From assembly GCA_964486935.1 (NCBI GenBank), contig CAZAPG010000037.1, positions 5,199 through 69,198 on the forward strand: DNA of 64,000 bases, given 5' to 3'. Source of the DNA: CAZAPG01 sp964486935. GTDB lineage: Bacteria > Chloroflexota > Anaerolineae > 4572-78 > J111. Shown here one piece after another: positions 25,992 through 34,322 of this stretch. The notes below the pieces were generated by a model. The model was not told the DNA's origin. It did no database searches and was given only the letters and a program-made list of their open reading frames with translations. Within the stretch, counting starts at the first letter, position 1; each line of letters begins with the position of its first letter. The position numbers and the translations under genes are program-made.

Positions 25992-26825
25992 TTGACCGTG
26001 ACCATTTCTATCAGACCCACCGCCGCAATAGAAGATTATATCGCTATAGAACAACTTCAAGCAGAAATTTGGGGCGGGCCAGCCTCAGAAGTAACGCCGG
26101 CGCACCTGCTGTTGACCATTGCCAAAGAAGGCGGCGTGGTGCTGCTGGCCCTGGACAACGACCGGCCTATTGGCTTTGCCTTTGGCTTTTTGGCGCTCAC
26201 CGATGACCGCCGCCTGAAGCTGGCTTCGCACCAGGCCGGGGTGCTGCCGCAATACCAGAGCCGGGGCGTTGGCTACCAGCTTAAACTGGCCCAGCGACAG
26301 GCCGCCCTGGCCAAAAATCTCAATCTCATCACCTGGACGTTTGACCCCTTGCAAGGGCGCAACGCCCGGCTCAATCTGAGGAAATTGGGCGCGGTTTGCC
26401 GCACCTACATTCCCAATCTGTACGGCGAAATGGCCGACGCGCTCAACCAGGGCCTGCCCAGCGACCGCTTTCGGGTTGACTGGTGGCTTGACTCCGGCCA
26501 CGTAACCAGCCGGCTGGCAAGTCAATTTGATGAGCCGGACGACTCGCTGCGGGCCTGGCCGGTGCTGAACCCGGCCAACATGTCGGTCCGGCTACCTGTC
26601 CCCGCCGATACCGTTACCCCACCCACCACCGATTTTTGCCTGGTTGAAATTCCGGCAAATATCAATGCGCTCAAAGAAGCCACGCCGGAGCTGGCCCGGC
26701 AATGGCGTTTGCAAACCCGCCAGATATTTACGCTGGCCTTTGAAACCGGCTACACCGCTGTTGATATGCTGCGCCGCGAAGGTCGCAATTATTACTTACT
26801 GCAAAAAAACTGGAACCCGGCGTGA
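25992..26825 (+). CDS. GNAT-family acyltransferase (COG3375-like)
   Basis: 277 residues. YIAIEQLQAEIWGG, PIGFAFGFLAL, and LKLASHQAGVLPQYQSRGVGYQLKLAQRQAAL with TWTFDPLQGRNARLNLRKLGAVCRTYIPNLYG follow the long acyltransferase family coded next to N-acylamino acid racemases. In Geobacillus such a neighbour is a succinyl-CoA:D-amino acid N-succinyltransferase. The start is TTG at 25992 or GTG at 25998. TATAGT just upstream would leave almost no leader. The racemase gene begins 49 bases downstream. Confidence 0.75.
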   Translation: MTVTISIRPTAAIEDYIAIEQLQAEIWGGPASEVTPAHLLLTIAKEGGVVLLALDNDRPIGFAFGFLALTDDRRLKLASHQAGVLPQYQSRGVGYQLKLAQRQAALAKNLNLITWTFDPLQGRNARLNLRKLGAVCRTYIPNLYGEMADALNQGLPSDRFRVDWWLDSGHVTSRLASQFDEPDDSLRAWPVLNPANMSVRLPVPADTVTPPTTDFCLVEIPANINALKEATPELARQWRLQTRQIFTLAFETGYTAVDMLRREGRNYYLLQKNWNPA

Positions 26826-26874
26826 TAAGTCAAGCCTGATTAAACCCTTATCACCCCTCATTAAGGAGAACCCA

Positions 26875-27981
26875 ATGAAAATTGAACGCGTTGAACTGCA
26901 CCACATCTCGCAGCCGCTGGTCCATCCCTTTCGCACCAGTTTTGGCACGCAGGTTGAACGCCCGTGCGTGCTGGTGGCCGTGTACAGCGAGGGACTGGTT
27001 GGCTGGGGCGAATGTCCGGCCCACTACGAACCCAGCTACTCCTATGAAACGGTCAACACCGCCTGGCACGTGTTGAGCGACTTTTTGATTCCGCAGGTGC
27101 TGGGCCAGAATATTATCGACCCGCAAGACGTGCCGCCCCTGCACAAACGGGTGCGCGGCCACCCGATGGCCAAGGCCAGCCTGGAAAATGCTATTTGGGA
27201 CCTGCTGGCCCGGTCGCGGGGAGTGCCGCTCTCAACTATGTTGGGCGGCGCGCGCAACCGCGTCGAGGTGGGAGTCAGCATTGGCATCCAGCCAACCCTG
27301 CCGGCATTGCTCGACCGGGTAGACCAGTTCATCAGCAAAGGCTATCGCCGCATTAAAATGAAGATTGAGCCGGGCTGGGAACTTGAGCCGCTGGCCGCCG
27401 TGCGAGAGCGCCACCCGCAGGTCAAGCTGATGGCCGATGCCAACTCTGCCTTTAGCCTGGATGACGCCCCGCTCTTTGAAAAAATGGAGCCGCTCAACCT
27501 GCTGATGATTGAGCAGCCCCTTCATTACGACGACATTGCCGACCACGCCAAACTGCAAGCCCAGGTGAGCACGCCCATCTGTTTGGATGAGAGCATCCAC
27601 TCGCCCAATCACGCCCGCTGGGCCATCGAGATTGAAGCCTGCCGGATTATTAATATGAAAGTGAGCCGGGTGGGGGGGCTGAACAACGCCGTGGCTATTC
27701 ACAACATGTGCGTTGAGGCCGGTATTCCGTTGTGGTGCGGCGGTATGCTGGAGACCGGCGTAGGCCGGGCGGCCAATCTGCACCTGGCCGCCATGCCCAA
27801 CTTCACCCTGCCCGGCGATATTTCCGCCACCGACCGCTACTATGAGGAAGACATCGCCGAACCCAGCTTTGCTCTAAACGCAGAAGATTCGACCATTTCC
27901 GTACCGTCCGGGCCGGGCATTGGCGTGGAAGTGCAGCCCGACCGGCTGGCAAAGGTGCGGGTGCGGCATCAGGTTTTGTGA
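26875..27981 (+). CDS. Enolase-superfamily N-acylamino acid racemase / o-succinylbenzoate synthase
   Basis: 368 residues. The ATG at 26875 has AAGGAG six bases upstream. Catalytic features are the KxK motif in RIKMKIEPG (about residues 160-165), metal ligands in LMADANSAF, MIEQPL and CLDESIHS, and the second-face lysine in INMKVSRVGG. Enzymes of this subgroup (MenC/NSAR) either dehydrate SHCHC for menaquinone or racemise N-succinyl amino acids, and some do both. The adjacent acyltransferase gene, and the lack of other men genes, favour the racemase role. Confidence 0.82.
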   Translation: MKIERVELHHISQPLVHPFRTSFGTQVERPCVLVAVYSEGLVGWGECPAHYEPSYSYETVNTAWHVLSDFLIPQVLGQNIIDPQDVPPLHKRVRGHPMAKASLENAIWDLLARSRGVPLSTMLGGARNRVEVGVSIGIQPTLPALLDRVDQFISKGYRRIKMKIEPGWELEPLAAVRERHPQVKLMADANSAFSLDDAPLFEKMEPLNLLMIEQPLHYDDIADHAKLQAQVSTPICLDESIHSPNHARWAIEIEACRIINMKVSRVGGLNNAVAIHNMCVEAGIPLWCGGMLETGVGRAANLHLAAMPNFTLPGDISATDRYYEEDIAEPSFALNAEDSTISVPSGPGIGVEVQPDRLAKVRVRHQVL

Positions 27982-28085
27982 GCGCCGGCAGGCCGTACCT
28001 TTCTGAACTTGTCGAAGGGCGCGATTGCGACCTGATAATTGCTGGGGGCGTATTCGTGAAGGTCCCAATCCAATACAACCTTAAA

Positions 28086-28114
28086 TTGACGCAATAGCTC
28101 GTTTGTTCTATAAT
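28086..28114 (+). promoter_or_regulatory. Consensus sigma-70-like promoter
   Basis: TTGACG and a perfect TATAAT are separated by exactly 17 bases. The predicted start is about 35 bases before the ATG at 28156. It is the closest match to consensus in the window. Confidence 0.75.
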
Positions 28115-28155
28115 TGAAGCCAACTATCAACACTACAAAATGTCAGGAGGATTGT

Positions 28156-28527
28156 ATGGAATTGGGCGCATTTTCGGTAAGTTTAACGGTCAAAGACCTC
28201 GAAGCTTCCAAGTCCTTTTACCAGAAATTAGGTTTCCAGGTTTTCGGCGGAGACGCGGCGCAGAATTGGCTGATAATGAAGAATGGGGACCACATCATCG
28301 GGCTATTTCAGGGTATGTTCGAGAAAAATATTTTAACCTTCAACCCCGGGTGGGACCAAAACGGCAATACGCTTGACTCTTTCACAGACGTGCGCGCTCT
28401 TCAGCGGCAGCTTAAAGCGCAAGGTTTGAACATTGAGGGTGAAGCCGATGAGACCACGACAGGACCGGCGAGCTTCATGGTGATTGATCCCGACGGAAAC
28501 CCGATTTTAATTGACCAGCACGTATAA
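28156..28527 (+). CDS. VOC-family (glyoxalase/bleomycin-resistance fold) protein
   Basis: 123 residues with the paired beta-alpha-beta-beta-beta pattern of the VOC fold. FSVSLTVKDLEASKSFYQKLGF opens the first half and SFMVIDPDGNPILIDQHV ends the second, the last carrying a typical acidic metal-ligand region. Members bind or convert small molecules, and no specific substrate can be read. CAGGAGG is well placed before the ATG, and it has its own promoter. It converges on the GTPase gene, 15 bases away. Confidence 0.8.
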   Translation: MELGAFSVSLTVKDLEASKSFYQKLGFQVFGGDAAQNWLIMKNGDHIIGLFQGMFEKNILTFNPGWDQNGNTLDSFTDVRALQRQLKAQGLNIEGEADETTTGPASFMVIDPDGNPILIDQHV

Positions 28528-28542
28528 TCGCGCCTTGAACGC

Positions 28543-29865
28543 TCATCCATAACCCAGTTTCTGCGCTAAAATCTCGGCCAGGGTGGGGCGGCCAATCTCC
28601 TGCAAATTGTAGTAAACCCGCTGCCAGGGGTGTTTGATAGTCAGCAGTTTGCCCAGATTAATCGGCGTGCCAATGATTACCAAATCGCAGTCGGCAGCGT
28701 TGATGGTGGCTTCCAACTCTTTTATTTGGGTTTCGCCGTAGCCCATGGCCGGCAAAAGTTTACCGATAGCGGGATATTTTTGGTAGACGCTCACAATCGA
28801 GCCAGCGGCATACGGGCGGGGGTCGATGATTTCAGCCGCGCCAAATTTTTGGGCTGCCACCATGCCCGCGCCGTAGCCCATTTCGCCGTGAGTCAGGGTG
28901 GGGCCGTCTTCAACCACCAGTACCCGTTTGCCGCGAATAGCCGCCGGATTGTCAACGGTGATGGGCGACGCCCCCTCGACAATGACGGCGTTGGGCGCTG
29001 CCGCCTGCACGTTGCGGCGAACCCGGTTGATATTGGCGGCATCGGCTGTGTCAATTTTATTGATGATTACCACATCGGCCATACGCAGATTTGTTTCGCC
29101 GGGGTGGTAGGTCAATTCGTGGCCGGGGCGATGCGGGTCAACCACCACCACATGCAGGTTGGGCCGGTAGAACGGTAAATCGTTGTTGCCGCCATCCCAA
29201 ACTATCACCTCCGCCTCTTTCTCGGCCTGATGCAAAATGGCTTCGTAATCAACCCCGGCATACACAATTGTGCCGCGCTCAAGGTGCGGCTCGTACTCTT
29301 CGCGCTCCTCGATGGTACATTCATATTTATCCAGGTCGCTATAAGTTACATAACGCTGAACAGCCTGAGCAGCCAGGTTGCCGTAGGGCATGGGGTGTCG
29401 CACAACCACTACCTGTTGACCCGCTGCCTGCAAAACTTCGCACACGCGGCGGGTGGTCTGGCTTTTGCCGCTGCCGGTGCGGGCGGCGCACACGGCCACC
29501 ACCGGCTTGTGGCTTTTGAGCATGGTGGGCCGCGCCCCAATCAACCGGAAATCTGCGCCGGCGGCCGCCACCCTGGAGGCCCAGTGCATGACATACTCGT
29601 GCGACACGTCGGAGTAGGCAAACACCACCTCGCCCACCTCATGCTTTTTAATCAGATCGAGCAGCTCGCTTTCCGGGTAAATGGGGATGCCGGCCGGGTA
29701 AAGCTCGCCGGCCAGTTCGGGCGGGTAGCTGCGCCCCTCGATGTTGGGAATTTGGGTGGCGGTAAAGGCGACCACCTCATAAGCCGCATTATTTTTGAAA
29801 ACCGTGTTGAAATTATGAAAATCGCGCCCGGCAGCGCCCATGATAACAACTTTTGCTCTGGTCAC
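28543..29865 (-). CDS. COG2403-family GTPase-like protein (cyclic 2,3-diphosphoglycerate synthetase homologue)
   Basis: 440 residues from a GTG with AGGAGG four bases upstream. The N-terminal Rossmann-like part (KVVIMGAAGRDFHNFN, PPELAGELYPAGIPIY) is followed by a P-loop, ARTGSGKSQTTRRV (about residues 128-141). VIVWDGGNNDLPFYRPNLHVVVVDPHRPGHE and VVIINKIDTA are GTPase-like. Archaeal relatives make cyclic 2,3-diphosphoglycerate, but bacterial members are largely unstudied. It follows the hydrogenase genes after 125 bases, on the same strand, so a role in hydrogenase or metal-centre function is possible but unproven. Confidence 0.75.
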   Translation of the reverse strand: MTRAKVVIMGAAGRDFHNFNTVFKNNAAYEVVAFTATQIPNIEGRSYPPELAGELYPAGIPIYPESELLDLIKKHEVGEVVFAYSDVSHEYVMHWASRVAAAGADFRLIGARPTMLKSHKPVVAVCAARTGSGKSQTTRRVCEVLQAAGQQVVVVRHPMPYGNLAAQAVQRYVTYSDLDKYECTIEEREEYEPHLERGTIVYAGVDYEAILHQAEKEAEVIVWDGGNNDLPFYRPNLHVVVVDPHRPGHELTYHPGETNLRMADVVIINKIDTADAANINRVRRNVQAAAPNAVIVEGASPITVDNPAAIRGKRVLVVEDGPTLTHGEMGYGAGMVAAQKFGAAEIIDPRPYAAGSIVSVYQKYPAIGKLLPAMGYGETQIKELEATINAADCDLVIIGTPINLGKLLTIKHPWQRVYYNLQEIGRPTLAEILAQKLGYG

Positions 29866-29990
29866 AATGCCTCCTGTAAAAATAAGGTGATAGCCCGATT
29901 GGGCGATAGCGCGATAATTTTTGCCCTATCCCCTCATCGCAATATCGCAAAATTTCCATCCCTGGTTTTTTTAGCAATTTTGGCCCCGCT

Positions 29991-30518
29991 TCAAAAAAGC
30001 AGTAACCGAACCAGCGTTTGGGCCAGCTTGTTAACGGCCTGCTCCACCGTAGCTGAAAGTGTTGCCCCTATTATAGTCGTCTCCGGCTGAATCCCAAGCA
30101 CGGCCACTTCACACTCAAGTTCAGCTACCAGATAGCGGGCCAAAATATGCGGCGGCAGGGTATGCGTCGACGCGCCCAGGCCGGTGGTGGCCGGCCAATC
30201 TAACCAGCGCACCGCGCCCGCAGCTTCATCCATCCGGGCGGCGTCAACCAAAAGAACCAGGTCGGGGCCAAAGCGGCGCAACTGCCCGGTATAATTTTCG
30301 GGCGCGGGGCCGGCCTCAATTACCAGCACGGGGCTGGCCGGAGGCGCTGCCGCCGGCGCGTGTAGCGCCCGCGCAACGGCAAGCCCTGCCGCGTCATCGC
30401 CCCGCAGTTCGTGGCCTATTCCGACAATAGCCACTCTCACCGGGCGGTCAGGCGGTTGCAGCCGCTGGAGCGACTGGATGAGCTTCTTTTCCCAGGAATG
30501 CTTCAATATCGGCGTCAT
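29991..30518 (-). CDS. [NiFe] hydrogenase maturation protease
   Basis: 175 residues from the ATG at 30518, overlapping the ferredoxin-like gene by 71 bases; a GTG at 30440 would give a 149-residue form. VGIGHELRGDDAAGLAVARAL is the HycI/HyaD N-terminal signature with the nickel-sensing acidic residue, VLLVDAARMDEAAG holds the second, and STHTLPPHILARYL the histidine. It clips the C-terminal tail of the hydrogenase large subunit after nickel insertion. However, the large subunit ends about 40 residues after its last CxxC motif. The presence of such a protease argues that the enzyme is a real hydrogenase. Confidence 0.85.
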   Translation of the reverse strand: MTPILKHSWEKKLIQSLQRLQPPDRPVRVAIVGIGHELRGDDAAGLAVARALHAPAAAPPASPVLVIEAGPAPENYTGQLRRFGPDLVLLVDAARMDEAAGAVRWLDWPATTGLGASTHTLPPHILARYLVAELECEVAVLGIQPETTIIGATLSATVEQAVNKLAQTLVRLLLF

Positions 30519-30873
30519 CTCCGTAGTAAACGGTAAACGGCTCTTTTTGATAGGCCGCCAGTTCCCACTGGTCACTGGTCATTTCCAGACACTTAAAGCG
30601 GCAGCTCTCTACACACTGCGAGCAGAAGGTGCAGCGGTCGATGTGGTAGCGCAGCACAAAACGTTTGTTTTTCTTGTCCAGCGTAATCAACTCGATGGCG
30701 TTGGCCGGGCAATCTTTGACGCACAGGCCGCAACCGATACACTGCTCAGGATGCCAGCGCAACTGGCCGCGCAGCCGGGCGGGCGGACTGTATCGCTTAA
30801 AAGGGTACATTTCGGTGAACGGTTGCTTAAACAGAGATTGCCAGACATCCTTGATCATTGCGCCCAGCTTCAT
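30448..30873 (-). CDS. Group 4 hydrogenase ferredoxin-like subunit (NuoI/HyfH-like)
   Basis: 141 residues from the ATG at 30873, four bases overlapping the previous gene, with GAAAGGGG upstream. Two [4Fe-4S] motifs are complete: CIGCGLCVKDCP and CTFCSQCVESCR. It has the length and MYPFKRYSPPARLRG lead-in of NuoI-type subunits that pass electrons between a ferredoxin and the NuoB-like subunit. It is a cytoplasmic-face subunit of the membrane complex. Confidence 0.9.
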   Translation of the reverse strand: MKLGAMIKDVWQSLFKQPFTEMYPFKRYSPPARLRGQLRWHPEQCIGCGLCVKDCPANAIELITLDKKNKRFVLRYHIDRCTFCSQCVESCRFKCLEMTSDQWELAAYQKEPFTVYYGDDADIEAFLGKEAHPVAPAAATA

Positions 30874-31796
30874 GAGGCTACCCCTTTCCAAATAATAATG
30901 ACCAGCAATTGCAGCAGCATCAGCAGGCTGCCGTAACGCCACCACAACCCCACGGTCTGGTCGATGCGTAAGCGGGCCACCAGCGCCTGCACTCCGGCCA
31001 AAACCAGCAGCAGCCCCAGCGTTTTACTCAGGTAGGCCAGCGGGCTGGCAATACCTCCCAGATAGAAGGCTGCCACCAGGGTCAGCCCAACCACCAGTTC
31101 GCCCAGCTTGCCCAGGTGAAACAGGGCCAGGCCGCGCCCGCTGTACTCGGTTAGCGCGCCGGCCACAATCTCGGTTTCGGCTTCCGGCGCGTCAAACGGC
31201 GGCAGCTCCAGCTTGCCCATCAGGCCAATCAGGGCCACCACAAAGCCAACCGGTTGGGTGAGCAGCAGCCAGCGGCCGTTGAGGCTGGCCATGATGTCGC
31301 TAATCTGCCAGCTTCCGACCAGCATGGCCGGAACCAGCAAGGCCAGCAAAAAGGGCGCTTCGTAACTGAAGAGCTGGGTCAGAGCGCGGGTCGCGCCCAC
31401 CAGCGAGAAGCGATTGGTGGTGTTGGCCCCGGCCAGCCCGGTGCAGAGTGTCAGCAAACTGAGCAGATAAACCGCCACAATCAAATCGCCCGGAAAGCTG
31501 TAGGTTGAACCTAAACCGGCCACAGGCACGTAGAGCGCGGCGGTTAATGCGCCGGCCAGGGCTACAATGGGCAAACCCGCAAACAAACCCACATTGACGC
31601 CATCGGGCACAATCTCTTCCTTGGCCAGCAGCTTGACCACATCGGCCAGCGGTTGAAACCAGCGCGGACCGACCCGGTTTTGCAGCCGGGCGACCAGCTT
31701 GCGGTCTACCCACTCGTACGCCAGCCCGTTGACCAGCACAAACAGGCCGCCGGGGAAGAGTAGTAAGGCTGTAAGAATAAGTAATGTGTTTAGCAT
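30870..31796 (-). CDS. Group 4 hydrogenase membrane subunit (NuoH/HyfC-like)
   Basis: 308 residues from the ATG at 31796; the frame is open to a TTG two codons before. About eight helices. The N-terminal YEWVDRKLVARLQNRVGPRWFQPLADVVKLLAKEE matches the conserved NuoH loop, and ELPPFDAPEAETEIVAGALTEYSGRGLALFHLG is the cytoplasmic loop that contacts the hydrogenase arm. This subunit couples electron transfer to ion pumping. It lies between the NuoD-like and NuoI-like genes with minimal spacing. Confidence 0.93.
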   Translation of the reverse strand: MLNTLLILTALLLFPGGLFVLVNGLAYEWVDRKLVARLQNRVGPRWFQPLADVVKLLAKEEIVPDGVNVGLFAGLPIVALAGALTAALYVPVAGLGSTYSFPGDLIVAVYLLSLLTLCTGLAGANTTNRFSLVGATRALTQLFSYEAPFLLALLVPAMLVGSWQISDIMASLNGRWLLLTQPVGFVVALIGLMGKLELPPFDAPEAETEIVAGALTEYSGRGLALFHLGKLGELVVGLTLVAAFYLGGIASPLAYLSKTLGLLLVLAGVQALVARLRIDQTVGLWWRYGSLLMLLQLLVIIIWKGVAS

Positions 31797-31798
31797 GG

Positions 31799-32992
31799 TC
31801 AAATTCCATTTTTGTAATATTCAATCCCGTGTTGCCGCAGTTGTTCCCAACTCCAGTGGGTGTAACCGCCGCCGGTATGTTTAAGGCGCGCGGCGCGGTC
31901 GTTGCAGGAGAAGCAGGGATCGATGCCCACCAGAATCATAGGCACATCGGCCAGTTGATGGCCCACCACCAGGGTTAGCACCGAGGCCATATTGCACAGG
32001 GTGGGCGTGCGCACCTTCAGCCGTTCGGGCTGGTCGGAGCCGTTGCTTTTGATAAAGTAGAATAGCTCGCCACGCGGGGCCTCTACCCGGCTGATGGTTT
32101 CTCCGGCCTTAAGGCGGCGCGGCATGCGGGCGGTCAGGTCGCCCGGCGGCAGGTTGTTCAGAATCGCCCGAATGACCCGGTAGCTTTCAAATAACTCTTT
32201 CAGGCGCACCACAACGCGGGCTGACAGGTCGCCGGCGCTGTCCAGAACCATCTCAACCGGATAGTCGGCATAGGCCGCATACGGAGCCTCAACGCGGATG
32301 TCTCGGGCTACGCCCGAAGCGCGGGCGGTTGGCCCCACCACACCCAGTTGGGCGGCTTGCTGCGCCGTCATCAGGCCGATGCCTTGCGCGCGGCGGATAA
32401 ACGTTTCGTCGGTTTGCACCACGTCAAGATAGTGGCGGGTTCGTTCCTCTAAAAAATCAAGCCCGCGGTAGATGGCCTCGGCCTGCGCCGGCTCAATATC
32501 AAACTTGACCCCGCCCAGCACATTGGCCGAATAGTTGACCCGGTTGCCGGTCAAATCCTCCAGCAGATTCATGGCGGTTTCGCGGTCGCGCCAGGTATAC
32601 ATAAAAAGCGTGTTGAAGCCGGCCTGATGGGCGGTAACTCCCAGCCACAGTAAATGGCTGTGAATGCGTTCCAACTCGGCCACCAGGGTGCGGATTGCCT
32701 GCGCTCGCGGCGGGGCGGTCACGCCGGCCAGCCGCTCGACGCCCAGGCAGTAGGCCGTGGCGTGGATGTGCGAGCAGATGCCGCAGACCCGCTCAAACAG
32801 GTACAGGTTTTGAACCCAGGTGCGGCTTTCGGCCAGTTTCTCGATGCCCCGGTGGGCGTATCCCAGCCGCACGTTGGCCGCCGTTACGGCCTCGCCATCA
32901 ACGGTTAGCTCAAAATTGGCCGGCTCTTTCAGGGCCGGGTGCTGCGGCCCAATTGGAATGACAAATTTGTTGCCGTTTCCAGTTGTATGCAT
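31799..32992 (-). CDS. Group 4 [NiFe] hydrogenase large (catalytic) subunit
   Basis: 397 residues. The ATG at 32992 has AAAGGAG eight bases upstream; the longer frame has no support. Both CxxC motifs that hold the nickel-iron centre are present, RVCGICSHIHA (about residue 66) and DPCFSCNDRAARL (about residue 358). NuoD of complex I lacks these cysteines, so this is a hydrogenase. TRWRD-like and IERIHSHLLWLG match the family. It oxidises or evolves H2 on the inner face of the membrane. The CODH or formate dehydrogenase partners of some group 4 enzymes are not in view. Confidence 0.93.
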   Translation of the reverse strand: MHTTGNGNKFVIPIGPQHPALKEPANFELTVDGEAVTAANVRLGYAHRGIEKLAESRTWVQNLYLFERVCGICSHIHATAYCLGVERLAGVTAPPRAQAIRTLVAELERIHSHLLWLGVTAHQAGFNTLFMYTWRDRETAMNLLEDLTGNRVNYSANVLGGVKFDIEPAQAEAIYRGLDFLEERTRHYLDVVQTDETFIRRAQGIGLMTAQQAAQLGVVGPTARASGVARDIRVEAPYAAYADYPVEMVLDSAGDLSARVVVRLKELFESYRVIRAILNNLPPGDLTARMPRRLKAGETISRVEAPRGELFYFIKSNGSDQPERLKVRTPTLCNMASVLTLVVGHQLADVPMILVGIDPCFSCNDRAARLKHTGGGYTHWSWEQLRQHGIEYYKNGI

Positions 32993-33005
32993 TGAAAAAT
33001 CTCCT

Positions 33006-33467
33006 TTAAGAAATATCCGGCTGCTTAAGCGCAAAATCCTTGCGCAGCGGGTATTTGTTGTCCGGCCAATCATCCGGCAAGAAAAGGTGGTCGGGGTTGG
33101 GCGTGTTGGTGACGGTTACGCCGAACATTTCGCTCAATTCCCGTTCAAAAAAACTGGCCGAAGGAATGATTTCACAAATGCTGGGCACTACCGCTCCGGT
33201 GCGGGGGGTTCGCGCCCGCAGGGTGACGACTGCCGCCCCGGCGCAAAAATGATACAGCACCTCAATATCGCCAATTTCGACTCCCAAATCCACTCCGGTA
33301 ATCGCCGCCAGATAGCCCCACCCTGATTGGTGCAGAATTTCTACCGCCGGCGGCAGGTCCGTTACCGACAGGCTCACATCGAGCCGGTTTGGTTCGGGAG
33401 ATTCTGTTTTTTCAGCCCACGGCGCCAGATATTGACCGGCAGTTTGCAATGCTAACTCTGTATCCAT
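33006..33467 (-). CDS. Group 4 hydrogenase NuoC-like subunit
   Basis: 153 residues with the 30-kDa subunit pattern: LSVTDLPPAVEILHQSGWGYLAAITGVDLG, EVLYHFCAGAAVVTLRARTPR, VPSICEIIPSASFFERELSEMFGVTVTNTPNPDHLFLPDDWP. It is a peripheral structural subunit that fixes the catalytic arm. As a separate gene, it shows the large subunit is not a NuoCD fusion. It abuts the NuoB-like gene, sharing one base. Confidence 0.9.
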   Translation of the reverse strand: MDTELALQTAGQYLAPWAEKTESPEPNRLDVSLSVTDLPPAVEILHQSGWGYLAAITGVDLGVEIGDIEVLYHFCAGAAVVTLRARTPRTGAVVPSICEIIPSASFFERELSEMFGVTVTNTPNPDHLFLPDDWPDNKYPLRKDFALKQPDIS

Positions 33468-33967
33468 TACGCTTTCTCCATAACAACTGCTGTTTCGGTT
33501 TTATCGGCGGCCTGTTGCAGTTTTGTCAGCAGTTTGACCACGCCATCAATGATGGCCTCGGGCCGAGGCGGGCAGCCGGGAACATACACGTCAACCGGAA
33601 TGACTTTATCAATGCCGCCCAGGGTGTTGTACGCCCCCTGAAACACCCCGCCCGAAAGAGCGCAACTGCCCAGGGCAATCACAAATTTGGGTTCGGGCAT
33701 TTGCTCATAAATCCGCCGCAGCCGGTCGCGGGCCTGGCGAGTAACCGGCCCGGTGCAGATGAGCACGTCGGCGTGGCGCGGGCTGCCCTGCAACTTGATG
33801 CCGAAGCGCTCCAGGTCGTACCGGGGCGTCAGCGTTGAGAGCAGTTCGATATCGCAGCCGTTGCAGCTGCCGCTGTTAAAATGAATAGCCCAGGGCGAAT
33901 TGATGCGCGCCCAGGTTTTGATTTGTTCCAGGGCGTTCTGCCATTGTTGTTCAAGGTTCAGGTTCAT
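33467..33967 (-). CDS. Group 4 hydrogenase small subunit (NuoB/HyfI-like)
   Basis: 166 residues with four cysteines for the proximal [4Fe-4S] cluster: SGSCNGCDIELLS, ALGSCALSGG and VPGCPPRPEAI. It transfers electrons to or from the NiFe site. As usual in group 4, it is short and lacks the extra clusters and Tat signal of uptake hydrogenases. It is co-transcribed and starts 15 bases after the small membrane subunit. Confidence 0.93.
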   Translation of the reverse strand: MNLNLEQQWQNALEQIKTWARINSPWAIHFNSGSCNGCDIELLSTLTPRYDLERFGIKLQGSPRHADVLICTGPVTRQARDRLRRIYEQMPEPKFVIALGSCALSGGVFQGAYNTLGGIDKVIPVDVYVPGCPPRPEAIIDGVVKLLTKLQQAADKTETAVVMEKA

Positions 33968-33981
33968 TTGACTTCTCCCGA

Positions 33982-34296
33982 TTACCCTAAAATTAAAGCC
34001 AGCAAGGCCAGCATCAGGCCGGCCAGAAATATCCCGGAAATGAGCGTCAACCCGCCGCTGCCCAGTACGAGCACCCCCAGATGCAGCACCGCAAAAAAGA
34101 GCGCAATCACAAAAAATGGCCGGTAGCCAGGCGTCGCCGGGCGATTGACAGGCGCCTCGCCGCTGGCGTAAATGCTGGATTTAAGGGATGACTGCCGGTG
34201 ATTTGTGCCGGCCAGCAGCCGCCCCAGGCCAGACAGCAGCCCGACCAGGAACAGATAAATTACAAAAGCGACAGGTGGCGTCAGCAAAATGTCCAT
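33982..34296 (-). CDS. Small hydrogenase membrane subunit (NuoA-position)
   Basis: 104 residues with AAGGAAGGA before the ATG at 34296. Three helices: VAFVIYLFLVGLLSGLGRLL, PFFVIALFFAVLHLGVLVL and GIFLAGLMLALLALILG. The loop between helix 1 and 2 holds SSIYASGEAP, which is reminiscent of the NuoA-type loop (YESG). It sits where energy-converting hydrogenases have a small membrane subunit. Assignment rests mainly on position. Confidence 0.7.
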   Translation of the reverse strand: MDILLTPPVAFVIYLFLVGLLSGLGRLLAGTNHRQSSLKSSIYASGEAPVNRPATPGYRPFFVIALFFAVLHLGVLVLGSGGLTLISGIFLAGLMLALLALILG

Positions 34297-34322
34297 TGAA
34301 ATCCTTCCTTGGCTTGCGGTGG

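Noticed and set aside
28000..28024. TTCTGAACTTGTCGAAGG after the racemase gene
   Set aside because: Resembles a common dispersed fragment, but too short and single-copy here to call a repeat.
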